A DNA stretch of 18,341 nucleotides, from assembly GCA_023411035.1 (NCBI GenBank), contig JAEYPE010000186.1, positions 1 to 18,341 on the forward strand, written 5' to 3'. The position numbers and the translations under genes were made by a program. Source of the DNA: Pseudomonadota bacterium (lineage in GTDB: Bacteria; Pseudomonadota; Alphaproteobacteria; Azospirillales; Azospirillaceae). Every line of letters begins with the position of its first letter. Position 1 is the first letter of the stretch. The notes beneath the pieces are model-generated. The model was not told the origin of the DNA and ran no database searches. It saw nothing but the letters and a program-made list of their open reading frames with translations. This document shows, one piece after another, positions 1 through 7,033 of the stretch.

Positions 1-666
1 ACCGAGCAGCATGGGCCGAATGGCCTGATCGGCACCGACGCCATCTGCGCGGAGGTGGTGGCCCGCGGCGTCGGCGACGCCACCGGGGCCATGGTGGGGC
101 CGACCATCCCGGTGGGCATGGCCGTGCACCATATGGACTTCGCCGGCTCCATGACGCTGAAGCCCTCCACCCTGATCGCCCTGCTGCGCGACTATGTGAT
201 GTCGCTGGCGGAGCACGGGTTCGAGCGCTTCTTCTTCATCAACGGCCATGGCGGCAACATCGCCTCCGTCCGCGCCGCCTTCTATGAGATCTACGCGGAA
301 AACCGCGCCTTGCGTGGCCGGGAAGCGCCGGACCTGCGCTGCACCCTGGTCAACTGGTGGGAGAATCAGGAGGTCGGGCGCCTGTCGCGGGAACTGTTCG
401 GGGCCAAGGAAGGCTCCCACGCCACGCCCAGCGAGGTGTCGCTGACCCAGTTCGCCTATCCCGACTCGATCAAGACGGCGGCGATGGACCCGGAAACCGC
501 GGCCCCCGGCAGCTTCTACGACGCCCGCGACTTCCGCCGCCGCCACCCGGACGGGCGCATCGGCTCCGCCCCCGGCCTCGCCGCGCCGGAGCATGGCAAG
601 CGCCTGCTCGACATGGCGGTGCAGGCGATTTCCCGGCAATACGGCTCCTTCATGGCGGAGGAGTGA
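1..666 (+). CDS. creatininase-family amidohydrolase (5'-truncated by window edge)
   Basis: The reading frame is open from the first base and continues upstream, so the start lies outside the window; 221 residues are visible. The fragment opens with TEQHGPNGLIGTD, which matches the metal-binding E-x-H-G...TD signature of the creatininase/creatinine amidohydrolase family. NGHGGN follows (bases 244-261), the second family hallmark, and GSHATPSE is a third conserved block. Members are cytoplasmic binuclear-metal enzymes that hydrolyse cyclic or linear amides such as creatinine, formamides and cofactor precursors. The substrate cannot be read from sequence. The gene sits 101 bp upstream of a peptide-type ABC importer on the same strand, so it may act on the imported compound; that is inference. 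Family assignment is strong, specific function unknown. Confidence 0.9.
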   Translation, partial: TEQHGPNGLIGTDAICAEVVARGVGDATGAMVGPTIPVGMAVHHMDFAGSMTLKPSTLIALLRDYVMSLAEHGFERFFFINGHGGNIASVRAAFYEIYAENRALRGREAPDLRCTLVNWWENQEVGRLSRELFGAKEGSHATPSEVSLTQFAYPDSIKTAAMDPETAAPGSFYDARDFRRRHPDGRIGSAPGLAAPEHGKRLLDMAVQAISRQYGSFMAEE

Positions 667-767
667 GCGGAAAAAGCGAGCATGCGGCCTTGAACTTGGG
701 CGGGGCTTCACCGCATCATCCCGCGCCGGAACAACGGTCCAAGACAACCAACTGGGAATACGCCGTC

Positions 768-2294
768 ATGCCGAACCGCCAGAGGCGCGCCGCGCTCACC
801 ACCACCATGGGCGCCGCCATGGGCGCTGTCTTTGGGTTGGCCTGCGCGCTGGCCGCCGGTCCGGTGCTGGCGCAGGCCGCCGCCCCCCGCACCGATCTCG
901 TGGTCGGGATGCGGCTGGAGCCGCCGCACCTCGACCCCACGGCGGGCGCCGCCGCCGCCATCGACGAGGTGACCTACGCCAACCTGTTCGAGCCGCTGAC
1001 CCGCATCGACGCCGAAGGCAAGGTCGTCCCCGGCCTCGCGGAGCGGTGGGAGGTGTCGGCGGACGGGCTGACCTACACCTTCCATCTGCGCAAGGGAGCG
1101 AAGTTCCACGACGGAACCGCCGCCGATTCGGCGGATGTGAAATTCTCGCTGGACCGCGCGCGGGGCGCCGATTCGGTCAACGCGCAGAAGGGCTACTTCG
1201 CCGCCATCGCCGGGGTGGAGGCGCCGGACCCGCAGACCGTGGTGGTCACCCTGTCACGCCCCGACGGGCTGTTCCTGTTCCACATGGCGTCGGGCGACGC
1301 GGCCATCGTGGCGCCGGAGTCGGCGGGCGCCAACAAGCAGACCCCGGTCGGCACCGGCCCCTTCAAGTTCGAGCGCTGGGTGGCCGGCGACCGGGTGGTG
1401 CTGGTGCGCAACCCCGACTATGACGGGCCGAAGCCGGCGCTGGAGCGCGTGACCTTCCGCTTCATCAGCGACCCGGCGGCGCAGGTCGCCGCGCTGAAGG
1501 CCGGGGACATCGACAGCTTCCCGCAGTTCGACACCTACGAGGCGCTGCCCCAATTCCGCGACGACGGGGCCTTCACCGTCATGGTCGGCACGACGGAGGG
1601 GGAGACGATCCTCGGCACCAACAACGCCCGCAAGCCCTTCGACGATGTGCGGGTGCGCCGGGCCATGGCCCATGCCATCGACCGCAAGACGCTGATCGAC
1701 GGGGTGCTGTTCGGCAATGGAGCCGCTATCGGCAGCCACTTCCCGCCGCACCGCGCCGGATACGTGGACCTGACCGGCCTCTACCCCTACGACCCGGACA
1801 GGGCCAAGGCGCTGCTCGCCCAGGCCGGCTATCCGCAGGGGTTCGAGACGACGCTGCGCCTGCCGCCGCCGATCTACGCCCGCCGCTCCGGCGAACTGAT
1901 CGCCGCCATGCTGGCCGAGGTCGGCATCCGCGTGAAGATCGAGCCGATGGAATGGGCGCCCTGGCTGGAGAAGGTGTTCAAGGGCAAGGATTACGATCTG
2001 ACCCTGATCGCCCACACCGAGCCGCTGGACATCGACATCTACGGACGCCCCGACTATTACTTCAACTACCGGAGCGAGCGGTTCAACGCCATCGGGGCGG
2101 AGCTGGACCGCACCCAGGATACCGCCAAGCGCAACGCCCTCTATGGCGAGCAGCAGCGCATCCTGGCCGACGACGCGGTGAACGGCTTCCTCTTCATGCT
2201 GCCCGCCGCCACCGTGCAAAAGTCCGGGGTGCAGGGCATGTGGGTCAACCGCCCGATCCAGGCGAACGACGTGACGGGCGTCCGGTGGAAGTGA
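768..2294 (+). CDS. ABC transporter substrate-binding protein, peptide/nickel (SBP_bac_5) family
   Basis: This is a 508-residue periplasmic solute-binding protein. Residues 1 to about 35 form a signal peptide: the basic start MPNRQRR, a hydrophobic Ala/Gly-rich core, then VLA-QAAA as the likely cleavage zone. The mature part has the family-5 order: EPPHLDPT near the N-terminus, LFEPLTRID, GLAERWEVSADGLTYTFHLRKGAKFHDG, GTGPFKFERW and, later, VRRAMAHAIDRK. The length is usual for DppA/OppA-like proteins. The frame stays open upstream to about 357, but that extension overlaps the creatininase gene and encodes no signal peptide, so ATG 768 is preferred; its Shine-Dalgarno is weak. The two permeases follow 40 bp downstream. 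The ligand is probably a peptide or similar amide-containing compound, but is not determinable here. Confidence 0.93.
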   Translation: MPNRQRRAALTTTMGAAMGAVFGLACALAAGPVLAQAAAPRTDLVVGMRLEPPHLDPTAGAAAAIDEVTYANLFEPLTRIDAEGKVVPGLAERWEVSADGLTYTFHLRKGAKFHDGTAADSADVKFSLDRARGADSVNAQKGYFAAIAGVEAPDPQTVVVTLSRPDGLFLFHMASGDAAIVAPESAGANKQTPVGTGPFKFERWVAGDRVVLVRNPDYDGPKPALERVTFRFISDPAAQVAALKAGDIDSFPQFDTYEALPQFRDDGAFTVMVGTTEGETILGTNNARKPFDDVRVRRAMAHAIDRKTLIDGVLFGNGAAIGSHFPPHRAGYVDLTGLYPYDPDRAKALLAQAGYPQGFETTLRLPPPIYARRSGELIAAMLAEVGIRVKIEPMEWAPWLEKVFKGKDYDLTLIAHTEPLDIDIYGRPDYYFNYRSERFNAIGAELDRTQDTAKRNALYGEQQRILADDAVNGFLFMLPAATVQKSGVQGMWVNRPIQANDVTGVRWK

Positions 2295-2334
2295 TCCGGC
2301 GGGACCGTCCCGTCCCGTCCGGGGGCTGACCCGC

Positions 2335-3282
2335 GTGCTGGCCTTCCTCGTGCGCCGTCTGCTGACCATGGCGCTGACGGCGTGGCTGGCCACGCTGGTG
2401 GTCTTCGCCGTGCTGGAGGCGATTCCGGGCGACCCGGCCCTGGTGATGCTGGGCACCGGGGCGGAACCGGAGGCGGTGGCGGCGCTGCGCAGCCAGATGG
2501 GGCTGGACCGTCCCTGGCCCATCCGCTACGCCGGCTGGGTGGGAGGCATGCTGGGCGGGGATTTCGGGACCAGCCTGACCTACGCGCGTCCGGTCGCCGG
2601 GCTGGTCGCCGAGCGGCTGGCCATCACCCTGCCGCTGGCGGTGCTGGCGCTGGTTCTGTCGACGGGGGTCGCCATTCCGCTGGGCCTGTACGCCGCCGGG
2701 CGGCAGGGACGGGCGGGTGACTGGGTGGTCATGGCCTTCGGACAGATGGGCATCGCGGTGCCCGGATTCTGGTTCGCCATCCTGTTGATTCTGCTGTTTT
2801 CCGTGCGGCTGGGCTGGTTCTCCGCGGGCGGCTTTCCGGGCTGGGAGGCCGGGACGGTGCCGGCGCTGAAGGCGCTGCTGCTCCCCGCGGTGGCGCTGGC
2901 CCTGCCGGAGGCCGCGATCCTGGCGCGCATCACCCGCACGGCGGCGCTCGACACGCTGCGGGAGGAGTATGTGCGGACGGCGGTCGCCAAGGGCCTGCCG
3001 CGCCGGGTGGTCCTACGCCGCCATGTGCTGCCGAACGCGCTGATCCCCGTCGCCACCATCCTGGGCCTGCAATTCGCCTTCCTCGTCGCCGGGGCGGTGG
3101 TGGTGGAGAATGTCTTCACCCTGCCGGGGCTGGGCCGCCTGCTCTATCAGGCCATCGGCCAGCACGACCTGATCGTGGTGCAGAGCGTCGTCGTGCTGCT
3201 GGCGGTCACTGTGGTGGCGGTCAACGCGCTGGTGGACATCGCCTGCGCGGCCATCGACCCGCGCCCGCGGGTGCAGTCATGA
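2335..3282 (+). CDS. ABC transporter permease, DppB/OppB type
   Basis: A 315-residue inner-membrane permease with about six membrane segments (roughly residues 8-28, 98-120, 133-157, 178-198, 238-260 and 282-305). Family marks visible are PGDPA near residue 31, the periplasmic block GDFGTSLTYARPV, and the cytoplasmic EAA coupling loop EEYVRTAVAKGL (residues 210-221) followed by RRHVLPNALIPV. It ends FTLPGLGRLLYQAI...DPRPR, as DppB-like proteins do. The start is GTG at 2335; ATG 2368 is a later alternative but would remove part of the first membrane segment. The stop overlaps the next permease in ATGA, so the two are translationally coupled and should form the heterodimeric channel for the binding protein encoded upstream. 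Confidence 0.93.
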   Translation: MLAFLVRRLLTMALTAWLATLVVFAVLEAIPGDPALVMLGTGAEPEAVAALRSQMGLDRPWPIRYAGWVGGMLGGDFGTSLTYARPVAGLVAERLAITLPLAVLALVLSTGVAIPLGLYAAGRQGRAGDWVVMAFGQMGIAVPGFWFAILLILLFSVRLGWFSAGGFPGWEAGTVPALKALLLPAVALALPEAAILARITRTAALDTLREEYVRTAVAKGLPRRVVLRRHVLPNALIPVATILGLQFAFLVAGAVVVENVFTLPGLGRLLYQAIGQHDLIVVQSVVVLLAVTVVAVNALVDIACAAIDPRPRVQS

Positions 3283-4124
3283 AGCGGCTCGTGAAACGGC
3301 TGGGGCACCTTCCGGCCAGCCTGTTGCTGGGCGGGCTTCTCACCGCGCTGGTGGTGGGGGCGGCGCTGCTGTCGCTGCTCTGGACGCCCTTTCCGGCGGA
3401 GCAGGTGCGGGTGGTCGCCCGCCTGCGCCCGCCGGGGCCGGTCCACTGGCTGGGCACCGACCATTTCGGGCGGGACGTGCTGTCGATGATCCTGGTGGGA
3501 GCCCGCAACTCCCTGTCCGTCGGGGCGGCGGCGGTGGCGCTGGGGGCGCTGCTGGGCGTGCCGCTGGGGCTGGCGGCTTCCGCCTGGGGGCGCTGGGGGG
3601 ACGAGGCGGTGGCCCGTCTGGGCGACCTGCTGTTCGCCTTTCCCGCGGTGCTGACGGCGATTTTGCTGACCGCCGCGCTGGGGGCGGGGGCGGTGAACGT
3701 CGTCCTGGCGCTGGGCCTGTTCAACGCCGCGGTCTTCGCGCGGGTGGCGCGCGGGGCGGCGCTGGCCGTCTGGCGGCGGGACTTCGTGCGGGCCGCGCTG
3801 GCGCTGGGGCGGGGGCCGCTGTCGGTGACGCTGGTGCATGTGCTGCCCAACATCGCCGGGGTGGTGATCGTTCAGGGGACGGTGCTGTTCGCCGTGGCGG
3901 TGCTGAACGAAGCGGCGTTGAGCTATCTGGGGCTGGGCATCCAGCCGCCCTCGCCCTCCTGGGGAAAGATGCTGGGCGACGCGCAGACCTTCCTGTTCAC
4001 CGCCCCCCTCCAGGCGATCTTTCCGGGGGCGGCCATCGCGGTGACGGTGCTGGGCCTGAACCTGCTGGGCGACGGGCTGCGCGACGTGCTGGACCCGCGG
4101 CATCGCTCGGCGGGGGTGCTTTAG
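3279..4124 (+). CDS. ABC transporter permease, DppC/OppC type
   Basis: A 281-residue inner-membrane permease, the partner of the preceding DppB-like protein. Hallmarks are HWLGTDHFGRDVLS (residues 56-69), the EAA loop around RRDFVRAALALGRG (166-179) with HVLPNIAG, then LSYLGLGIQPPSPSWGKML and the C-terminal GDGLRDVLDPR. Five to six membrane segments are apparent. The start ATG overlaps the upstream stop by four bases. It is the last gene of the operon: what follows is a palindrome and then the convergent gpt gene. The ATPase subunits that normally complete this transporter (DppD/DppF type) are not downstream, so they must lie before the window or elsewhere. Confidence 0.93.
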   Translation: MKRLVKRLGHLPASLLLGGLLTALVVGAALLSLLWTPFPAEQVRVVARLRPPGPVHWLGTDHFGRDVLSMILVGARNSLSVGAAAVALGALLGVPLGLAASAWGRWGDEAVARLGDLLFAFPAVLTAILLTAALGAGAVNVVLALGLFNAAVFARVARGAALAVWRRDFVRAALALGRGPLSVTLVHVLPNIAGVVIVQGTVLFAVAVLNEAALSYLGLGIQPPSPSWGKMLGDAQTFLFTAPLQAIFPGAAIAVTVLGLNLLGDGLRDVLDPRHRSAGVL

Positions 4125-4137
4125 GGAAGGGCCGTAT

Positions 4138-4170
4138 ACTTGACGCAAGGCGAGTCGCCTTGCGTCAAGT
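4138..4170. terminator. perfect 33-nt palindrome between convergent genes (possible bidirectional terminator)
   Basis: The 16-nt arm ACTTGACGCAAGGCGA and its exact reverse complement are separated by one base. It lies between the stop codons of the DppC-like gene (4124) and gpt (4188). As RNA it folds into a stem of about 15 bp with a tiny loop from either strand. Neither side has a U-tract, so intrinsic termination is uncertain; it could instead block 3' exonuclease or be a dispersed palindromic repeat. Confidence 0.55.
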
Positions 4171-4187
4171 GTCAACCGGACAGCCGG

Positions 4188-4688
4188 TCAGTCGCCGCGG
4201 TGCCGCTTGGCGATCGGCTGGGAGAATTGCAGCTCGATGTCCCAGGGGAAGTGAATCCAGGTGTCCTGGCTCACCTCGGTGATGAAGGTGTCGACCAGCG
4301 GACGGCCCGCCGGCTTGGCGTAGACGGTGGCGAAATGCGCCTTGGGCAGCATCTTGCGCACGACCACCGCGGTTTTGCCGGTGTCCACCAGATCGTCGAT
4401 GATGAGCCAGCCTTCGCCTTCCCCGGCGTTGGCGCCCTCCACCCCCTTCAGGACCATCGCCTCGCGCTGGTTCTGGTGGTCGTAGCTGGAGACGCAGACG
4501 GTGTCGATCAGGCGCAGTTCCAGTTCGCGCGCGATGATGGCCGCCGGGACGAGACCGCCGCGGGTGATGGCGATGATGCCCTTCCAGGGACCCTTGTCGA
4601 TCAGGCGCCAGGCCAACGCCTTGGCGTTGCGGTGAAGCTCCTCCCACGACACGGGGAAGTGCTTGTTGAAGGGAACGGCTTCTGGCAC
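4188..4688 (-). CDS. gpt: xanthine phosphoribosyltransferase
   Basis: A 166-residue cytoplasmic purine salvage enzyme (type I PRTase) that transfers phosphoribose from PRPP to xanthine/guanine; E. coli Gpt is 152 residues. Visible motifs are the early loop AITRGGLVPAA (residues 40-50), the PRPP-binding signature WLIIDDLVDTGKT (94-106) and the C-terminal block DTWIHFPWD (142-150) that closes over the base, all typical of Gpt. The start is GTG at 4688, chosen because a GGAG Shine-Dalgarno lies 9 bases upstream; no ATG falls at the expected place. The frame stays open to 4955, but that part is antisense to the tRNA gene and is not protein-like for this family. A good sigma70-type promoter precedes it. 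Confidence 0.93.
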   Translation of the reverse strand: MPEAVPFNKHFPVSWEELHRNAKALAWRLIDKGPWKGIIAITRGGLVPAAIIARELELRLIDTVCVSSYDHQNQREAMVLKGVEGANAGEGEGWLIIDDLVDTGKTAVVVRKMLPKAHFATVYAKPAGRPLVDTFITEVSQDTWIHFPWDIELQFSQPIAKRHRGD

Positions 4689-4718
4689 GGCTATGGACTC
4701 CGAAAAAAGCGTGCGCCG

Positions 4719-4747
4719 CTTATAACCCAAGCTCACCCGCCGGGCAA
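4719..4747 (-). promoter_or_regulatory. predicted sigma70-type promoter of gpt
   Basis: On the minus strand, TTGCCC (4747-4742) is followed by a 17-base spacer and TATAAG (4724-4719). This places the transcript start near 4712, about 25 bases before the GTG start codon. The match and spacing are good for a housekeeping promoter in a high-GC genome. No operator or riboswitch was recognised in the short leader. Confidence 0.55.
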
Positions 4748-4803
4748 TCGACGGCGTGGAAGGGCGAAAAAAGGTCTTGCAGCCCGGAATCCTTTTGAGT
4801 AAG

Positions 4804-4832
4804 TTGCGCGCCTCGACGACGGACGGTAACAC
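4804..4832 (+). promoter_or_regulatory. candidate promoter of tRNA-Arg
   Basis: TTGCGC (4804-4809), a 17-base spacer and TAACAC (4827-4832) would start transcription near 4839, about 20 bases before the mature tRNA. The hexamers are imperfect. Position relative to a tRNA that has no gene upstream on this strand is the main support. Confidence 0.4.
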
Positions 4833-4859
4833 GCCCCCGCCGGGAAGACAAAACGGAAT

Positions 4860-4936
4860 GCGCCCGTAGCTCAGCTGGATAGAGCACCAGACTACGAATC
4901 TGGGGGTCAGGAGTTCGAATCTCTTCGGGCGCGCCA
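4860..4936 (+). tRNA. tRNA-Arg (anticodon ACG)
   Basis: A 77-nt cloverleaf. The acceptor GCGCCCG (4860-4866) pairs with CGGGCGC (4926-4932), followed by discriminator G and an encoded CCA (4934-4936). The D arm contains AGCTCAGCTGGATAGAGC. The anticodon stem CCAGA/TCTGG (4887-4891/4899-4903) encloses loop CTACGAA, giving anticodon ACG at 4894-4896. The T arm has GTTCGAATC. ACG is expected to be deaminated to ICG by TadA and to read CGU, CGC and CGA. The gene stands alone with its own terminator. Confidence 0.98.
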
Positions 4937-4956
4937 TTCCTTCCGTTCTGCACAAG

Positions 4957-4979
4957 AAAGCCGCCCTAGGGCGGCTTTT
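4957..4979 (+). terminator. Rho-independent terminator of tRNA-Arg
   Basis: The perfect inverted repeat AAAGCCGCCCT/AGGGCGGCTTT (4957-4978) ends in a T-run (4976-4979), followed by a further T-rich stretch. It begins 20 bases after the tRNA CCA end. Because it is symmetric it may also stop transcripts from the minus-strand small gene whose stop codon is at 4998. Confidence 0.85.
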
Positions 4980-4997
4980 GTGCTTTTTGGCTGCGCA

Positions 4998-5177
4998 TCA
5001 GCGGCTTTTCTTCTTTCGCGTCGTCCGCTTTGCCTTTGGCGGCTTGGTCATCGCGTTGAACAGGGCGGTCTGGTTGCGCCGGGCGGCGGCGTTGAACATG
5101 CCGGTCCAAAAGCCGATCGCCTGGTTGGCCGACCGGTTGGCCATCGACAGCCAGACGCTGCGCGGTGTTCCCTTCAT
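4998..5177 (-). CDS. small basic hypothetical protein (59 aa)
   Basis: The family is not recognised. The start is decided by a near-perfect Shine-Dalgarno, AAGGAGGG, five bases before ATG 5177. The 59-residue product has an N-terminal part with a short amphipathic or hydrophobic stretch (NQAIGFWTGMFNAAARRNQ, about residues 18-36) and ends in a strongly basic tail (KPPKAKRTTRKKKSR). That layout, a helix plus a Lys/Arg-rich tail, resembles nucleic-acid-associated or phasin/granule-associated small proteins, but there is no specific motif. It stands alone, downstream of a long non-coding stretch, and ends close to the tRNA terminator, which may serve it too. It is probably a real gene because of its RBS; the function is unknown. 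Confidence 0.7.
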   Translation of the reverse strand: MKGTPRSVWLSMANRSANQAIGFWTGMFNAAARRNQTALFNAMTKPPKAKRTTRKKKSR

Positions 5178-5733
5178 GCTTTCCCTCCTTTGATGAACGC
5201 GGTGCGGTTCGGGACCTGGCCACCATCGCGCGGCGGTGCCGGACCCGTGTCCAGGCATGGTCAGGCCCGCCCGCTCGGCGCAGCCATGGTGCCTGGGGCG
5301 GTTTTCCGGCATCGCCGGCCCGATGCGGCGTCCCGTTTCGTCAGCTGGGTCATAGGGCATCTCATCCAGAGCGTCTTATTCCAGAACGTCTCAGGCACGG
5401 CGTTTTGGGAAGGCACGGCGTCGAGAGCTTGGGCGTGTCGTCTTGCGGTGCGAAGAATGACCGCCGGGCCTTTTCGGGGAAACGTCGCAAAGGTGAAACA
5501 CCCGCGGAATACTCCCAGCCAGGAGGGGTATGCCCATGGTCGGGAGTCGGGCCGCGAAGTCCTTGGCAATCAACGTTTTTTCCTATCCGGAGCGACCGGG
5601 ACCGGGCGGGATGGCCCCTCTTGGTCAGCCCCCGATTCACAGCGGGTTAACCATCCGCGCCTAGCGTCCACCCTTTCGCTGCGGCCTTCGTTGTTGCGCC
5701 GCAGTCTTTCATCTGAAGGTTGAAGGCGTTATC
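5178..5733. other. 556-base stretch without a recognisable gene
   Basis: Open frames on both strands cross here, but none looks like a known protein and composition is not consistently codon-like. It should hold the promoter of the 59-aa gene (minus) and of the YgjV-like gene (plus). Visible structure: an 11-base direct repeat AGGCACGGCGT (5393-5403 and 5411-5421, 18 bases apart), an AGGAGGGG Shine-Dalgarno-like sequence at 5521-5528 in front of a short plus-strand frame, and an AT-richer patch around 5574-5590. Confidence 0.5.
5536..5664 (+). CDS. possible 42-aa small ORF with strong RBS
   Basis: ATG 5536 lies seven bases after AGGAGGGG (5521-5528), a good Shine-Dalgarno. The frame runs 42 codons to TAG at 5662-5664; ATG 5530 is in the same frame but too close to the RBS. 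The product (MVGSRAAKSLAINVFSYPER...) is rich in Pro and Gly after residue 18 and matches nothing recognised. The stop lies 69 bases before the YgjV-like gene, so it could be a leader ORF. The RBS is the only real support. Confidence 0.2.
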   Translation: MVGSRAAKSLAINVFSYPERPGPGGMAPLGQPPIHSGLTIRA

Positions 5734-6285
5734 ATGGTTTTCCTGTTGCACTACCTCCCGTCCCTGCCGCTGGTTGCGGTGACCGGGCTTGCCGGTCTGG
5801 CGTTGGGCGTGCTGTCCACGCTGATTCAGGACCGGCGGGCGATCCTGACCGCGCAGGCCGGGGCCAGTGCACTGTTCGTCGTCCATTTCTTCGCCCTGGG
5901 CGCCCACACGGGCATGCTGATGTGCGTGCTCGGCCTCGTGCAGATGGCGACCGCCTATCCGGAGCGGCGCCCGCGCTGGCTGAGCACCGTCTTCGCCATG
6001 ACCGTCCCGGCGGCGCTGGCCATCGCGGCGGCGACATGGCAAGGGCCGATGTCCGCCCTGTCGGCGGCGGGCTTCGTCCTGGGCACCATCGGCCGCTGGC
6101 AGAGCACGGTCGAGCGGATGCGGCTGTTCTTTCTGTCCTCCACGGTGTTGGGGGCAGGCCACGACGCGCTCGCCGGGTCGGCCTTCGGGTTGGCGTCCGA
6201 CGCGCTGATGCTCTCCGGCCATTTGCTGAGCCTGTGGCGCGACCGTCCGGTGGTCCGCCGGCGGACGGCCCTGGCCGCGCACTGA
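5734..6285 (+). CDS. YgjV-family inner membrane protein
   Basis: A 183-residue hydrophobic protein with about six short membrane segments. Layout and motifs fit the YgjV (Imp-YgjV) family: GLAGLALGVLSTLIQDRRAILTAQ..., ALFVVHFFALGAHTGML, VLGTIGRWQSTVERMRLFFLSS and LLSLWRD near the end. E. coli YgjV has the same length class and the same HFF-LG block in the second helix pair. The family is uncharacterised; an inner-membrane location is all that can be stated. ATG 5734 is preceded by GAAGG at suitable distance. The gene is monocistronic: it converges with the DUF892 gene, separated by a hairpin. The basic C-terminal tail (RPVVRRR) probably lies in the cytoplasm. Confidence 0.78.
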   Translation: MVFLLHYLPSLPLVAVTGLAGLALGVLSTLIQDRRAILTAQAGASALFVVHFFALGAHTGMLMCVLGLVQMATAYPERRPRWLSTVFAMTVPAALAIAAATWQGPMSALSAAGFVLGTIGRWQSTVERMRLFFLSSTVLGAGHDALAGSAFGLASDALMLSGHLLSLWRDRPVVRRRTALAAH

Positions 6286-6294
6286 GAGCGGGTG

Positions 6295-6322
6295 GCCGCG
6301 CCGGAGCATGCCCCGGCGCGGC
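6295..6322. terminator. hairpin between convergent genes (bidirectional terminator-like)
   Basis: GCCGCGCCGG (6295-6304) pairs perfectly with CCGGCGCGGC (6313-6322) around an 8-base loop. It sits nine bases after the YgjV-like stop and five bases before the DUF892 stop. There is no U-tract on either strand, so it may act with Rho or mainly protect 3' ends. Confidence 0.5.
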
Positions 6323-6327
6323 GCCGG

Positions 6328-6843
6328 TCAGCGCTTCGCTTCCGCGGTGCCCGCGGTTTCCCGGCGTTCCAGATAGGTTTTGGTGAGCTGCGGCAGGCGC
6401 TGTTCCAGCCAGCCGGCCATTTCCAACTCCTCGTCCAGGCTCGGCTGGAGCATCCGGGCGATTTCCGGCTCGCCGGCTTGTTCCGCCGCGGCGATCAGGG
6501 CGCGGTAGTTGGCGATCTCGAAATGCTCGAAGGAATAGTCGAAAATCGACGCCTTCACGATCTCGTCGGACGCCACGGCGCCGGACAGCGATTGGGCGTT
6601 GCCGATCAGCATGGCGACGCCGGTCTTGATGGCCGACGTGTCGGTGCCCAGCCGTTGCAGGCACTGCTTCAGACGGTCGGCCTGCCGGTTCGACACCTCG
6701 ATGTGCTCCTGCACCTTGGCGAGGACGTCCGGGTAGTTCTTGATGCGCTCCGCCTGCCGCTCCAGCATCTCGACCGCTTGGCTTTCCATGGCGTGGGCGT
6801 CGCGCAGCCAGTCGATCAGGGTTTCCTTGATGGTGTTGGCCAC
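6328..6843 (-). CDS. DUF892 ferritin-like protein (YciE/YciF family)
   Basis: A 171-residue all-helical cytoplasmic protein of the DUF892 family, a ferritin-like four-helix bundle known from the stress-induced E. coli YciE/YciF. The opening TLIDWLRDAHAMESQAVEMLERQ (about residues 8-30) is the family's 'L-D-hA-E' first helix. QEHIEVSNRQADRLKQCL, FEHFEIANYRAL and LDEELEMAGWLEQRLP supply the other helices, with Glu/His at probable metal sites (E20, E46/H47, E109, E138-E141). The start is GTG 6843, chosen because GAGGGAGA lies about 7-8 bases upstream; the longer frame to 6957 has no RBS and an un-helical N-terminus. It is divergent from the DUF2383 gene. The exact role (metal storage, peroxide handling) is not established for the family. 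Confidence 0.85.
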   Translation of the reverse strand: MANTIKETLIDWLRDAHAMESQAVEMLERQAERIKNYPDVLAKVQEHIEVSNRQADRLKQCLQRLGTDTSAIKTGVAMLIGNAQSLSGAVASDEIVKASIFDYSFEHFEIANYRALIAAAEQAGEPEIARMLQPSLDEELEMAGWLEQRLPQLTKTYLERRETAGTAEAKR

Positions 6844-6968
6844 AGTGTCTCTCCCTCGTTGCGTCACCGGAACATTCCTTCGGGGATGGACCGACAACAG
6901 GCCGGGCGGCGCTTCGTCACCATCGGGCAGGCCGATGCCGCCAACGGGGGCGTCCACGGACGCATCAA

Positions 6969-6993
6969 GGAACCTTCACCGGAGCGGGAGGTT
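6969..6993 (+). promoter_or_regulatory. candidate EcfG-type (general stress sigma) promoter
   Basis: GGAAC (6969-6973), a 16-base spacer and GGTT (6990-6993) match the alphaproteobacterial EcfG/SigT consensus GGAAC-N16/17-CGTT except for one base. A transcript would start near 7000, about 34 bases before ATG 7034. The downstream DUF2383 gene is of a type often associated with stress. Short motifs occur by chance, so this is a prediction. Confidence 0.45.
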
Positions 6994-7033
6994 GACCAAC
7001 CGAACGGGCAGCCTGCCAGGGGAGGGACCGGCC

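Noticed and set aside
357..767. Upstream extension of the binding-protein frame (to a start at 357)
   Set aside because: It overlaps the creatininase-family gene in another frame and would bury the signal peptide, which begins at ATG 768.
3147..4175. 342-codon minus-strand open frame
   Set aside because: It lies antisense to the two permease genes, is very rich in Arg, Gln, Pro and His, and has no family resemblance; it is a shadow frame of GC-rich coding DNA.
4720..4953. Minus-strand frame with EEIRTPDPQIRSLVLYPAELRA-like sequence
   Set aside because: It is the exact antisense of the tRNA-Arg gene; this peptide is a well-known spurious ORF opposite tRNA genes.
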